Source of the DNA: Patellaria atrata CBS 101060
Lineage: Eukaryota; Ascomycota; Dothideomycetes; Patellariales; Patellariaceae
DNA length: 64,000 bases
Direction of reading: 5' to 3'
Assembly: GCA_010093705.1 (NCBI GenBank)
Contig: MU006089.1
Location: 1,723,561 to 1,787,560 of the forward strand
Numbering within the stretch: the first letter of the stretch is position 1; every line of letters starts with the position of its first letter. The notes under the pieces were generated by a model. That model was not told the DNA's origin. It worked only from the letters and a program-made list of their open reading frames with translations, and did no database searches. The position numbers and the translations under genes were made by a program. Shown here in pieces: positions 1-11,352 of the stretch.

Positions 1-2250
1 CGAGGTCATCAGTATCTCCAAACGTCGATTCCTTTTCCGTGATGTCGCGATCGAAATCTTCTTTGCGGACGGTCGAAGTTATCTCTTGACAGCCATCTCT
101 CCGCAACTTCGAAATGATTTGTATTCCAAATTAATGGTCCGGGCTCCTCACGTTAACAATCCATCTTCTTTGATGCTATCAGAAGATGCCTGGAGAATTG
201 AATCATTACGAAACCCAGACGACGTTCCACAAACCATAGGTTCGAGATTCACAAGCGTGTTCAATTCAACGGCATCAAACCCTGCCACTAGGAGATGGGT
301 TAAGGGCGAAATATCAAATTTTCACTATCTGATGCTCGTCAATACCTTAGCAGGAAGGACGTTTAACGATCTGACGCAATATCCTGTCTTCCCATGGGTG
401 GTAGCTGATTATACCAGTGAAGAACTAGACCTCACCAATCCCAGAACATTCCGGGACTTCTCAAAACCGATGGGTTGTCAAACTGCTGCTAGAGAAGCTG
501 AATTTAGGGATCGATATGTATCCTTTGGTGAGATGGGCGACCACAATGCTCCAGCATTTCACTACGGTACACATTACTCGTCCGCAATGATCGTTTCTTC
601 ATATCTCATTCGATTGCAACCATTTGTTCAGTCATATCTCCTATTACAAGGAGGCAGTTTCGATCATGCAGACCGACTTTTTTCGTCCATTGAACGTGCT
701 TGGCTTTCCGCCTCTCGAGACAACATGACGGACGTACGGGAACTGACTCCCGAGTTCTTTTATCTTCCGGAGTTCCTGATCAACAGTAACGGTTACAATT
801 TCGGTTTTAAACAAGGCACAGGGGAGAAGATTGACGATGTTACCTTGCCCCCTTGGGCGAAAGGAGATCCTCACATATTCATCGCAAAACACCGAGAAGC
901 CCTTGAGAGCCCATACGTCAGCAAGCACCTACACCAGTGGATTGATCTTGTCTTTGGGTTCAAGCAGCGTGGAGATACCGCCATTGATGCGGTAAACGTT
1001 TTCCATCATCTCTCTTATCACGGTGCCAAAGATCTAGACACGATAGAAGATCCAGTCGAGCGTCTTGCCACAATTGGCATCATACACAACTTCGGCCAGA
1101 CACCTCACCAAGTCTTCCAGAAATCCCACGTTCGCCGTGAAGAAGCGTCACAGCGATACAAACGGCTAGACAATGCCTCGGAATCGCTAGCCCGTCTCCC
1201 CTTCCCGCTGCTCGAGTCTCACGAGAGGGTGTCTTCGCTCCTCTACTCGCCGAAGTACGATCGTCTTCTCTGCTCCGCCGCTTTTAGAATCAATATCCCG
1301 CCAAACTATGAGAGGTACATGGAATGGGGTTTCGCGGACGGAAGCGTACGGTTCTACGCCGCAGACTCGAAGAAGTTGATCGGCTTGTTCGAGCACATAC
1401 ACCAAGGCCAGATATCTTGCGCGACCTTCCTAGATAGCAAGACCCTCATAACGGCGGGTACCGACTGCACCATCTCCACGTGGACAGTTTCGCCGGGAGC
1501 GAAGACTATCGATCTACAGCCTCGCGCTACGCTCTTCGGGCACCGGAAGCCGGTCACTGTACTCGCGGCTAGCAAGGCCTTCAGTACCTTCCTCTCCGCC
1601 GGTAGCGACGGGAAAGTTTTCCTCTGGGACCTAAACCGGCTCGAGTATATCCGGGAAGTCGACAACGGGAACCGACCCGTTGAATGCGCCAGGGTGAACA
1701 ATGTCAACGGGCAGATCATGCTCGGCTGCGGGAGACGGGTGAGGCTCTTCACGCTAAACGGCCATCTACTGCTCGATCAGGATGTCTGCGCCAAGGGCGA
1801 GGACGACGAGGTGGTTAGCTGTGCGTTCTACGAGGGCGTTGGGAACGAGTGGTTGGAGCGGGAATTGGTGTTCACGGGACACAGGAGGGGGAGGGTCAAT
1901 GTGAGTATATCATCCCGCCTTTAGTCGAGTCACTCGACTCGACACACTTCCGTCCTTCATGGTTAATCCGTTTTGCGATAGATATGGAGTAAAATCGTCG
2001 ATCCGGCTTCTGGGAAATGGACGCTCGAACTCGTCAGACGCCTCGACCACGTCGATTCAGGCAGGGAGGATAAGCAGAATTTCGCGGCTGCTATTACGTG
2101 TATTTTGCCCATGGCGCAGGTGGTCTATACGGGGGATGAGGATGGCAGAGTCGTAAGTTTCCCTTATATCTGATTGCTTGTGCTTTGGATTCGATGGACT
2201 AACTCTTTCGTTAGTCCGAGTGGGATTGTTTGCAGAGACATTCGCATTAG
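1..2250 (+). CDS. BEACH-WD40 protein, C-terminal part (5' end outside window)
   Basis: The frame is open from base 2, so the gene starts upstream. It begins in the end of the PH-BEACH segment (ISKRRFLFRDVAIEIFFADG), runs through a full BEACH domain (WVKGEISNFHYLMLVNTLAGR region, then the FGQTPHQVF motif near base 1100) and ends in WD40 repeats (FLWDLNR, FADGSVRFY). Exons are 1..1900, 1982..2152 and 2215..2250. Both introns have GT-AG ends and phase 0, and the last exon closes with SEWDCLQRHSH. Family members (yeast Bph1, human LYST and neurobeachin) are large scaffolds of roughly 2,000-3,500 residues acting in vesicle and membrane traffic, so perhaps a quarter to a third of the protein is visible. 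The family call is secure; the exact subfamily is not. Confidence 0.93.
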
Positions 2251-3795
2251 ATGAGGAATGAGGTGTCTTTGGGAGGAGCTTAATGTGCTGGTATGGTTAG
2301 ATGGTATGGGCGGTTATGGTGTGGCATACTTTTTCTTCAGGTCCTATGGCAGCGTCTCCATCGAGCGAGCAATAAAATAGAAGGGTATGCCTGTCTCATG
2401 CCTATTTTCTCAAGGCGTAAGATAGATAGAATAGGTGGTTTCAAATCATAGATCTTTCCAATAAATCCCCGAAACTCGAACATTTAAAAAGGCTTTGGAA
2501 TCTACCATGGTTGATGAAGGTGTTGGGTACCCTTTCTCGTTATCTTATGGCCGTCGTTATGGTTTCCACGAGATATGAAGAATCACTGGTGGTTGAGATG
2601 ATTGTTGTACATGTCTACAGTATTGACGATGAGCATTAACTGTAGGGGGTAGGTTGTTCTCTATGATTGAGGTCATGGTGCTGTTGCAACTGGAACGGTC
2701 TGCCCTTCTCGTCTAATAATAATAACTTCATGTGAAATTTTGTTGTCCTGCTACTTTGTAGTATCAACTTTCGTGTCTCGCACTCGTACATTGAGATGTA
2801 ATCATTTCGTAGCCTTTCATGGTCTGAGGATGTTCACAGACCGAGAAACAACCGAATGTTCAGTTCTAGTTCTATCGATAAGACGATAAGATGATAAGAT
2901 GATAGTCAACCAGTGACGTCCACTTTTCCTTTTCCCTTGTTGTCTCACGATTTCTTCCAAAGATGACTTTCCATCACCCTATCAAAACTCATGAGATATG
3001 AGATGACATGATCAAAGACGGAAACCGACGGCGGAAAATGCGGCTTTCAACCCCTCCTCCACTCATGAAGGACGGGAAGCCCTGAAAAACTCTCTCATCC
3101 GATGATCTCGTACCGTTTCCTACGTAACCCGACTTGGTCGATTACATTTGATATTCCAGCAGTTTGTCACCACAACCCACGAAACCTGCTCAAATGACGG
3201 CTGCGGCGTCCCCTCCAGTAAATCGGGTAGGAGGAAGATGATGGGCGATGATTGGCAGCGATGTGAACCCAAGAGCTTCAAAGACCGATGTACCTGTGTA
3301 TACATCCCCATCTGTCGCTCTGACTGGCACGAAACAACACAACCCCAGACTTTTCGGTATAGTTAGGTGTGTGTATTTTCTTCCGTCTCGTCTTTCTAGA
3401 CCTTCTACATCGGATCATCGGCGGCGAGCTTCCTTCCGAAAGGCGAACCAGAACTCTCGCCACTCCTTGTCACTCGTCACGTGGAGAAGGGAAACCCGGC
3501 ACAAGGCTGTCTTTTCACTCTTTTCATGCTATCCTAACCTTCAAAGAGATAAAGGCGAGCGCGGGGGTTTTGGTCATAGGCTTTAAGCTTAGAATTTGCC
3601 CCGCCACGTGCCCGCTAGTAAGAAACTACTTATCAACACCCTTTTGCCCACCGTCCGACTGTTTTCTTTTCTCTTTTCCAGTTCATACTTCAGAAATAGC
3701 AACGATTCTACAAGACTACGCTCCTTTCGAGTATATCGAACCAAGCAACGAGACTTCTACCTTTAACAACTTTCCCCAAGAACAACATAGTCATC
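2251..3795. other. Intergenic, upstream of metallothionein gene; GATA array
   Basis: No convincing coding exon seen. It contains three GATAAG words and a fourth GATA spaced exactly 8 bp apart at 2877-2905. Two CACGTG E-boxes lie at 3478-3483 and 3605-3610, the second about 190 bp before the metallothionein start. Short open frames here have no protein-like character. Confidence 0.6.
2877..2905 (+). promoter_or_regulatory. Tandem GATA-factor site array
   Basis: GATA cores begin at 2877, 2885, 2893 and 2901, an 8-bp period, with the first three reading GATAAG. Fungal GATA regulators (AreA-like, SreA-like, NsdD-like) bind HGATAR sites. It could serve either flank, about 630 bp after the BEACH stop or 890 bp before the metallothionein start, or be a simple microsatellite. 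Function is inferred only from the motif. Confidence 0.35.
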
Positions 3796-3958
3796 ATGGG
3801 CGGCTGCAACTGCGGAGACAACTGCACCTGTGCTGATTGCACTTGCGGCGTAAGTTTACTCCCTTCCATCTCACCCTTTCTCGCACGATACACTACGCAG
3901 TTTTTACATCCTATTGATTGCTCGAACCCTAAGCTAACATAAAACCCATTAGAAATAA
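3796..3958 (+). CDS. Metallothionein, 19 residues, two exons
   Basis: Exon 1 (3796..3849) encodes 18 residues and exon 2 (3953..3958) adds Lys and a TAA stop, giving MGGCNCGDNCTCADCTCGK. Six of 19 residues are Cys, arranged CxC-x3-CxC-x2-CxC. The 103-bp intron has a GTAAGT donor, a GCTAAC branch-like site and a TTAG acceptor. Ascomycete copper metallothioneins are similarly tiny (Neurospora's has about 26 residues, also ends in Lys and also has an intron). The peptide would chelate Cu(I), Cd or Zn in the cytosol. It lacks the seventh Cys of the Neurospora form. An untranslated leader of a few hundred bases and two CACGTG boxes precede it. Family call is strong; metal preference cannot be read from sequence. 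Confidence 0.85.
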
Positions 3959-5628
3959 TCAACCTCTTCCCAACCCACCTCAACTTCCCTCATGAACCCC
4001 GCCCTATAACCCAGCAACCCTCCACCTCTCTCGCACAAACACCTTATCCACACCCTTCACGGCCTCTTTCCCTTTCGGAAACCCAGTCCCAAATATGTCC
4101 TGAATACCTTTCGTCGACCCTCCTCCCAGTCGCTCGCTCTCAGCACACGACAAGCACAAAACACTTTCACGGGGGAGTGGTCTCCTTTCGTCGGCATATC
4201 ACATTGTTTCGTTAGCATAACATTCCGGGCGTCACCTTTCGAGCACCGAGAAGAAAATAGGGGAAGATGAATCAAATTGGATAAGCATACTGGTTTACGG
4301 CGGAAGCGGTTGCGACAATTTCAAACGAGGGTAATCAGGAATGTGTATTAATCTGATTTTTCTTGTCACTGCATACTCGAAAAAAAAAGTAATTTATAAA
4401 AAAAATAAATGGACCTCGTACGGTCGTGACTGTCGGATTTTTGGTGCTCTCCAGATTTGATCTGTCACCTGGTGAGATGTGATGTAACTTGGAAACTACA
4501 CAATCAGCTTGACAGGCCTACATATCATTCATGCTCTATAAACCGGACCTACCCCTTACCTTATTGGTTATGACCCCTATTCAGTATTATCTTCAACCTC
4601 GGTCAACCAGTTCCTGATTCAGTGTGATCCTTGCGCAATGCACACTGACCCTTATTCATCTTGATTTCCATTCGGTATGACTTCCACTCAGTATAAGTTT
4701 TGATTAAGTATAACCTCTATCCAATATGGCTTTCATCTCGACCCCAATCCTCACCCATCACGATCCTTACCCATCATGATCCTTACCCATCACGATCCTT
4801 CTCACTACTAAAAACCACACTCATCATAACCCTCCCCCACTAATCTGACCCCTTATTCATCATAATCATTCAGCCTCTTATCAGTCCAGCCCTCCTCCAC
4901 TCTAACGCCCGACCCCTCATAACACTCATCAAGATCTTAATCTGGTACAACCTCCACTCAACCAGATCCGCTTACTCGACGTGATCTTCGCTTCAGCATG
5001 ACCTTTCAATCAGTATGACTCTCCAGCCCTTATTTAACACCCCAGCCTCACTCAAAAACAATCCCTCACACATCCTGCTCCTCATTCCAAACCCAAAGTT
5101 CCTTGATGTGCAAAGAAAAGCTACAAACACCCAACGACAGCATGAGAAAATGTGTCGGAACGGGGACAGACGTGAGTGAGATACTGTAGCACTGTACTGT
5201 ACTATACTGTTGTTTGTGTAACACGGTAATAGTTACATTAAGTTTGAGTGGGCGCAGGAAAATGATCCATCCACCTGGAGGTGTGACCTCATAGCATTAG
5301 GTGGGCAGTGGCAGAGCTTAAAGTCACGACATGACATATTGAAGACGCATAAGAAACACAAGGCATGGGTATGTATGGTCATGATATCACGCAGGCGAAG
5401 TCACACAAAAGCACAGTTCAGCTGAGAGCAGATGTTTGTTAAGCATGATATTGACTATCCATGTCAGAACGAGTATTTGTGAATGAGTGTCTCCATTACA
5501 TTCCCGACCATGGCAGCAAGGCCAGTCTGAAACTCAAGAATCGAGCTACACCAATGAGAAGATGAGCATGTCATTGTTCAAACGTCATGAGAATTGGCAG
5601 GTGACAGTTCGAAGAGAATATGTCCCGT
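3959..5628. other. Intergenic between convergent metallothionein genes
   Basis: No coding exon seen. 4380-4410 is A-rich. 4560-5040 is a degenerate minisatellite listed separately. Near 5190-5215 is a short GTACT/CTGTAC-rich run. The rest looks unique. Confidence 0.6.
4560..5040 (+). repeat. Degenerate 16-bp minisatellite
   Basis: The stretch reads as about 25-30 diverged tandem copies with consensus near TTCAGTATGACCCTTA. The best-preserved core (about 4752-4800) holds three near-identical copies of CCCATCAYGATCCTTA. Outer copies vary (TTCGGTATGACTTCCA, TTAAGTATAACCTCTA, TTCATCATAATCATTC) and some units are 17-20 bp. The gradient from conserved centre to decayed edges suggests an old array. 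No ORF or palindrome explains it. Confidence 0.7.
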
Positions 5629-6146
5629 TTAGTGCTGATGAGAATGTTAGTCATCTGATACTCTGACAGAAACATGAATGGGAATGCGCGGGGTGTGTGA
5701 TGAGGGGCGAGGCGACAGGAAGAAGTAGTGTAACACAAAAGCTCATGCCCAGCAATGTTGTGTTCCAACACTCGAGAACATGCTATCATGGTGTGCTGTG
5801 TTGTCAGACGCGGGTAGGTTCGCGTAAAAGCTCCATGAAGAGAAGGGGGGTGGTTGATTGGTCAGCTGTGCACGCAGGCAAACCGTGTAGATATGCGGGG
5901 TCCGAAGTATAATAGAAAGGTGTACGGCAGAAGAGAGATGGGAAAATAACAGAGACGAGGACATGTGCGGAAAAACAACATCTGGGATGGATGAAAGTGT
6001 GAAAGGTGACTTACGCCGCAAGAGGTGCAGCTGCAGCTGTTGCAGTCGCCGGAGCAAGAGCAAGATGAGCATCCACTGTGAAAAGGCTTCATGTCAGCAA
6101 TCAAAACTCCGTAAGCTGGAGGATGGATGGCATACCAGGGAGACAT
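5629..6146 (-). CDS. Second metallothionein, about 25 residues, three exons
   Basis: Exon 1 is only 11 nt (6146..6136, ATGTCTCCCTG). A 60-bp intron with a GCTGAC branch site follows, then exon 2 (6075..6015). Joined, they encode 24 residues starting MSPCGCSSCSCSGDC, with eight Cys spaced CxC-x2-CxC-x3-C-x2-CxC-x2-C. Exon 2 stops at a perfect GTAAGT donor in phase 0. The last exon is less certain: the shortest solution is 5634..5629 (His, TAA) after TGACTAAC and CAG, which needs a 380-bp intron. Upstream on the coding strand are an ATAAAA box near 6278 and a CCCCT stress-element-like word near 6262. It differs from the 19-residue gene in Cys spacing, so it is not a simple recent duplicate. Confidence 0.72.
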
Positions 6147-7485
6147 GATGATTGAGTTGTTGAACGGAAGTTCGATGGAGTTGATATGCGAGTTTGGTTT
6201 GAGGTTGTTGTATGAGCTTGATGGAGTGTCGGTGATGGGTAGTTGTAAGAAGCTGGAAGGGGACGAGGCGCCTTTTATGTTAGAGGTGTAGTTTCCAGAT
6301 TACGTAGCGAAGCTCTCATCGGCACCGGTTTCGGGACAGAGCTAAGGCGAGGTAGGTTGGTCTTGTGGATGAAGGTGGAAGGCACGAGTGCTTGGTAGCA
6401 TACATCCCACTGCCCACCGTGCCTACCTGATCCGGCCCCATGTCACTACCTAGTAGGTAATGTCACTCATGCGGCCAGTACCCAGGTAACTTTGGTACTA
6501 CCTCAATTCTCCGCAGTCTGCGTCGAGACCATTCGAGGCATGGCTTGGTCTTTACTTGGACGGCGAATCAACAATGTCACCCACCCTTCCTTAACAGAAG
6601 TTCATCATGTCCTGATAACATGCAGTAGAGGTGGGGAAGTCTGCTGAATTTTCCTAAGACTGGCCAACGAGGTCAAAGATAAGCCCAGCTATCTTACTGG
6701 AGGAAGGAGTCGCATACGGCGGAACGCTTGGAAATCTAATAAGGTAAGCTTGCTTCCCTTGTAGCAGCTTTACCTAAATGCTAAATCAATTAAACAAAAA
6801 AAAAGCAAACGTTGCCTAGATCACAGCATGTGAAGGGCTAATGTATAATACTGACAAGCAGAAAAGACGCAGGTGCTCGTATGCAGACAAGGGTAGCTTG
6901 GCTGCCTAGGTACCTAAAGTATGTAACCGTAGCTAAGGTAAGGAAATGATGGCTACTGGTTTGACTGAGAGTGTGGGATAAGCAAAACGGCCGGAAATAT
7001 GCCGAAAGGATAGCGGAGCATTGAGATGCATAAACAAAGAGAATGAGAAAGACGGCAAGAACGTGACACCAGCTGGGAAAGAACTATCCGGAAAGAGATA
7101 TATCTCCTCAATCGGTGGATTAGATGGTACCTTAGATATAGTATGACAAGAGAAAAAATAGCAAATAGGAAGGTACGAAGGAAAAGTAAATGAAGTAAAA
7201 CGTGGGGAGGAGAGGGAATTCAACGAGGCTCCTGTATGACAGTAAGGTACTGAAAGGTAAAGGAATGGTAAGGTAGGAAAGTAGTGGCGCAAGGTGTGGA
7301 ACCCCTTCCGCACGCTAACCAATCATAGAGCGTATAGGTGAAAAGTAAACTTCAAGAGGTGGTGATAACTTACAAGCTTCAGGCATTGCTCTCGCCTCAC
7401 TTGACAGCACTCACGAATTGTCATTGGGACGATTACTTCACATGCCGCACTAGAAGTCCATCAAGGTACTCGTACTAAACACCTT
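6147..7485. other. Intergenic region rich in TAAGGTA/TACCTTA words
   Basis: The first 200 bp serve as promoter of the minus-strand metallothionein. From 6340 to 7290 the words AAGGTA, TACCT and CCTAGGTA recur about a dozen times on both strands. A long minus-strand frame at 6933-7322 is rich in Phe, Pro, Ser and Leu and looks like chance. Confidence 0.55.
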
Positions 7486-9202
7486 CTAACCGAGGGACAT
7501 GGCAGCATCATCACTCAGACCCCAATCGCTTTGTTTCTGCTGTTGGAAGGAGGGAGGGCTGACAATATCATCTTCATCACTTCTCCGGCTCTCGATGCTT
7601 CCACCACTCTCTCCTGTCATCCCACTCTTTTGACTTGCGGCCTGACTGTTCCTTCGGAACCACCGTCGTTTTCGCGCTTTGTTACTCGAGTTGTCGTCGT
7701 CTTTGATGGATGGAACGTAGTCGTTTGCTGCCTCTTCAGCTGGGACTGTCTCAGCCTCCGAGAGGCCACCGTCTCCGGCTTCCTTAGGTCGAGGTGTCGC
7801 TGACGGCGTGATCTCCGTGGAAGGTGTGACCTCCACAAGCTCTGCGGCACGGTACCACTTTCGCCTACGAGTGTACCGGCCCCATCCGTCTTGTCCACGT
7901 TTGCCATCTCGCCACTGTGGATACAGTCAGTCGTAGAACATATGCATCGTGAGTGATTCGTACTTTGTTATCGTAGTAGATCCATCCGGCTCCGGACGTA
8001 TCCGCCTTGTCGCCGTCTCCTGATCCTGCTTCCCCTTCGGTTCCCTCAATTCTCCATTCGCTCCCTTGAATCCATCTCCATCTTGCGTGACCTCCTTCAA
8101 CCTCCGGTAGCTCAAAGTGATCCTTATCAGGTACAGCGTTAAGGTGCTCGTCCGTCCATGAGGCCCTCTCATAAGCAAGCATGGAAGACGTCCATCCGAT
8201 TCCAAGCCACCTACGTTGGTTTTCATATAGTGTGAACGTGAATCGTATCCCTGGAGAAGTCGGTCTCCGCTTGGCTGCAAGTGATGCTGCTACTTCATTT
8301 GCATTTTTCTTTCGCGGTGGTAACGGTGGCCTATTTTCCACAATATCCTCGTCAAGGCCGGCTATGTCCAGTCCTGTAATAGTAGCGCATACTTTTCTCA
8401 CTGTCTTTGATCTCCACATGATGATACGGGATACTCTTGCTGGTCGAGAATGCCAACTCAATATAAGCGTCCCGACAGTGAGGATGACTCTCTTGGATGT
8501 GATAATATAAAGGGGTGGTAAAGTTAGAACGATCCATATTGGGGTAACGAAGAGTATCCGGATAAATAGCGTCGTGAGTGCTGGCCTGGTTGTCGCTGAA
8601 GTAGCCGTGCTCTGCGTTGACAAGAAATCCGTAAAGCGTAGGAATGGGTCCAGAAGAATATTACATCTCGATGTAAAGAGCTTTAGAGTATCGATAATCT
8701 CGTCCAGGCTTTTGTGGTGTCTAGTACCGGCCTCAGAATCTCCCCTTTTATGTCCCTTTTGGCCTTGCCCCTTCTCGCCTGTCCATCCTGTGCTAGAGAG
8801 TGGAGAATATCTACGAGTGTACATGCCTAGAATGAGACCGCTGACGACTACTAGAGGGCCAGCATACCGCATTACGACGTCCCCATAAAGTGTGATGAAC
8901 CAGAATGAAGCAACTAGAAGGAAACTTTCCCATGGATCTCCCGTCGTCCATGATAGTAACCCGACAAACTTATTTAAAGGAGATATGAAGGGATGTGAAT
9001 ATGCAAGAGCTCGAGTTACCTGTGGAGGTGTAGCCACGAGAAGAGGTGACTTTTGATGTACGAGTATAGTGGATCGTTGCTTGTTAACGGAGGGGAAGTG
9101 GCTCAGGGTGGAAGGTGAAAATGCAGCGACAGTAGGAGTACGAAGATCAACATTTTGATGAGAGCCGTTATTATCGTCGGCTCTGGAGGGAGTGGAAGAC
9201 AT
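7486..9202 (-). CDS. Peroxisomal membrane peroxin with DysF domain (Pex23/Pex30 family)
   Basis: Two exons, 9202..7964 and 7914..7486, joined across a 49-bp phase-0 intron, give 555 residues. The N-terminal half carries the Pex24p-type membrane segment (TPPQVTRALAYSHPF, GLLSWTTGDPW, then several hydrophobic spans). The C-terminal half is a dysferlin (DysF) domain: FTLYENQRRWLGIGWTSSML near the start and WRDGKRGQDGWGRYTRRRKW at the end, the latter only after splicing. The tail is acidic and Ser-rich. Family members (Pex28-Pex32) are reticulon-interacting ER/peroxisome proteins controlling peroxisome size and number. The start was taken at MSSTPSRAD; the frame is open a little further upstream. 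Which paralogue it is cannot be decided here. Confidence 0.9.
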
Positions 9203-9960
9203 CTGTGTCAGCCAGGGAGTGTCTGTACTATATATTAGGATTCGCTGGTTGAACAGAATACCCTGATGGCGACTTGCCAAGCGCGGCCATGCATAGGCCC
9301 TTTGCAGATGCGCAAGTTGTTATAGGCGAGAGAGCGCAAGGATACTGATAAGTCGAAGGTGATAGAACCTCTTATATGCCCGAGGCGTTCATGTTTGCGT
9401 GCGTTGGGCGGAAATGGGAAGGAAAAGATGGTGAGGTAGGTGGGAACTGATATAAAGAGAAGGACGTGGGGATGACTTCGGCCCTGCGTAGATGACAGAC
9501 TCACATGCAACCCGGGAAACTGGGAGTACAGATTGTACCAGGAGTAAAGTATTTTAATAAATGACTTGTCACTGTCAAATAAAAAATTGCGAGGTGACTG
9601 GAAAATTCAAAAAGACTATAAGGGAATACAAGTCAAACGAAGAATCATCTTGTCGCAAAGAGTTATGAATCCCCCATCGCACGCGTCAAGGGGAGAATTA
9701 AGCCTCGGGGAAGATCTCGTAAAACATCGTTGAAAGTCGGACACTGCACGTGATCAGATCAGATAAGATATCTTTGATCTGTCGGGCCGTCATCTCCCGG
9801 GCGAAAAGGGTAACCTCCGATTCCCGTGACTGGGAAATTATTTCGTCGCCGCAAGAGGTACTCAACAAGCCAGCATCACGCGTTTACGCCGCTGCAGCCA
9901 TCGGATCCCCCTCTAGCTCATCAGAGTGACCAGCTCAAATTCTCATATACTCTCAGTAGC
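9203..9960. promoter_or_regulatory. Divergent promoter region, peroxin / PAM16
   Basis: Shared 758-bp spacer between divergent genes. ATCAGATAA at 9758-9766 matches the ATCWGATAA site reported for fungal SreA-type iron GATA repressors exactly, and it lies in GATCAGATCAGATAAGATAT next to a CACGTG box at 9748-9753. Iron regulation of PAM16 is only an inference. Confidence 0.4.
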
Positions 9961-10470
9961 ATGGTGAGTCCTGGAATCCCTTTCGCATCCGATCTCACGA
10001 CACCAGAATCCGGTCCATCTCCGCTTATCCAAACTCCAATTCTAACCTCCCCTCAGGCGCATCGAATCATAACCCAGGTTGTCATCACAGGCTCGCGAGT
10101 GATCGGACGCGCCTTTGCAGAAGCATATAAACAAGCATCCGCCTCCCAGAAGTATGCAGCGGCGAACGCGAAGAACGGAAATCCCTCGCAGACGTTCGCC
10201 TCCGGCGGCTTAACACTAGACGAAGCGTGTAAAATTTTAAACGTAGCACCGCCAAAAGGAGGGAAAACTGATTTAGAAAGTGTGACAGAACGATTTAAGA
10301 AGCTCTTCGATCTCAATGAGCCGAAGAAAGGCGGAAGCTTTTATCTACAGAGCAAGATATTACGGGCGCGGGAGAGGATAGAAATGGAGGTACGGACAGC
10401 GGAGGAGAAGGCGGCAAGGGAAGCAGAGATAAAAGAAGGATGGAATCCGAAGGTGTATAAGGATAGGTGA
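9961..10470 (+). CDS. PAM16: Mitochondrial import motor subunit Tim16/Pam16
   Basis: The start codon is an exon by itself as far as coding goes: ATG (9961-9963) is followed at once by GTGAGT. The 93-bp intron ends CCCCTCAG at 10056 and the rest (10057..10470) follows, giving 138 residues starting MAHRIITQVVITGSRVIGRA. The hydrophobic N-terminus and degenerate J domain (LTLDEACKILNV to NEPKKGGSFYLQSKILRARE) are diagnostic. Pam16 lacks the HPD motif of true J proteins and holds Pam18 in check at the TIM23 channel. The longer open frame reading back to 9826 is intron and 5' leader. The length matches the family. Confidence 0.93.
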   Translation: MVSPGIPFASDLTTPESGPSPLIQTPILTSPQAHRIITQVVITGSRVIGRAFAEAYKQASASQKYAAANAKNGNPSQTFASGGLTLDEACKILNVAPPKGGKTDLESVTERFKKLFDLNEPKKGGSFYLQSKILRARERIEMEVRTAEEKAAREAEIKEGWNPKVYKDR

Positions 10471-11352
10471 TGAAAAAGGAGTGTAAGATTTTTCAAGATT
10501 ATCGAGGCTACACCGAAAGATAACTTCTTCCTTTCGTCTGTTATGTGGAAGGCCTTCTCTGTTGCATCATCTTAGGTATTATAGCATCAGCACGGCGCCG
10601 GATGGACATCATATTGCGGAGATTTAGAACTTTCATCGAAGCGCGGCTGCGACGACAGTACAGCTCCAAATCCGTTCCCTCCCATCCATCTGTGGTTGGG
10701 TTTTAGCCTCCACTTTCTCCGCTCTCCACAGAAATATACTCTCGCTGGATTTGTCTGTCGTCTAGATGTCGATTGTTTGTACAATTAGTAGACTTCAAGG
10801 GGTGGCTAGTGTGCCGTCCCGAAACAATACTATTTCAGCATAGCAGTTTTCACTCTATGGCCTGCAAAAATGTTTTTGATTATCATGAGGAGAGTTTTGT
10901 TTGTTAGTCATCAACTATTCACATATTGATAGAAAGATGGCTTAGATGGATGCGGATTTAGGGTTTTGGACAGATGTTGAACTTTTCGTACGTCCAGCCA
11001 TATACAACGCAGTCATCGTGTACTGTGCGACCATGTTATAACGTCTAATCGATTTTTACGGTATATTCATTTTCTACATTCTAGTTACTCTGTACCGTCC
11101 TGTCTTTCTGTACAATATAGTCATCATTGTCAGGTGACTTCCTATTTTTATCAGTCAATAACTCAATAAGTCACAAAGAGTAGTCATAGTTGGGATCATT
11201 TGATACTTCAACAGAAATAATGCATTTTATTACGCCGTTATCCTGGTATCACTACGTACTCCGCCTCTCCCCGGCCCCGACCATGACTCGCTACTGAAAC
11301 AATCAGAAACAAATTGAAATTGACTGAGACTAAATTATCCTAGAATGATAGC
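10471..11352. other. Intergenic, convergent 3' ends
   Basis: AT-rich spacer between PAM16 and the Vip1 gene, which converge. Scattered CTGTAC/TACTGTGC words occur at 11015-11115. No exon seen. Confidence 0.6.

Noticed and set aside
6933-7322. 129-codon minus-strand frame
   Set aside because: Phe, Pro, Ser and Leu rich; arises from repeated TACCTT-type words, not coding.
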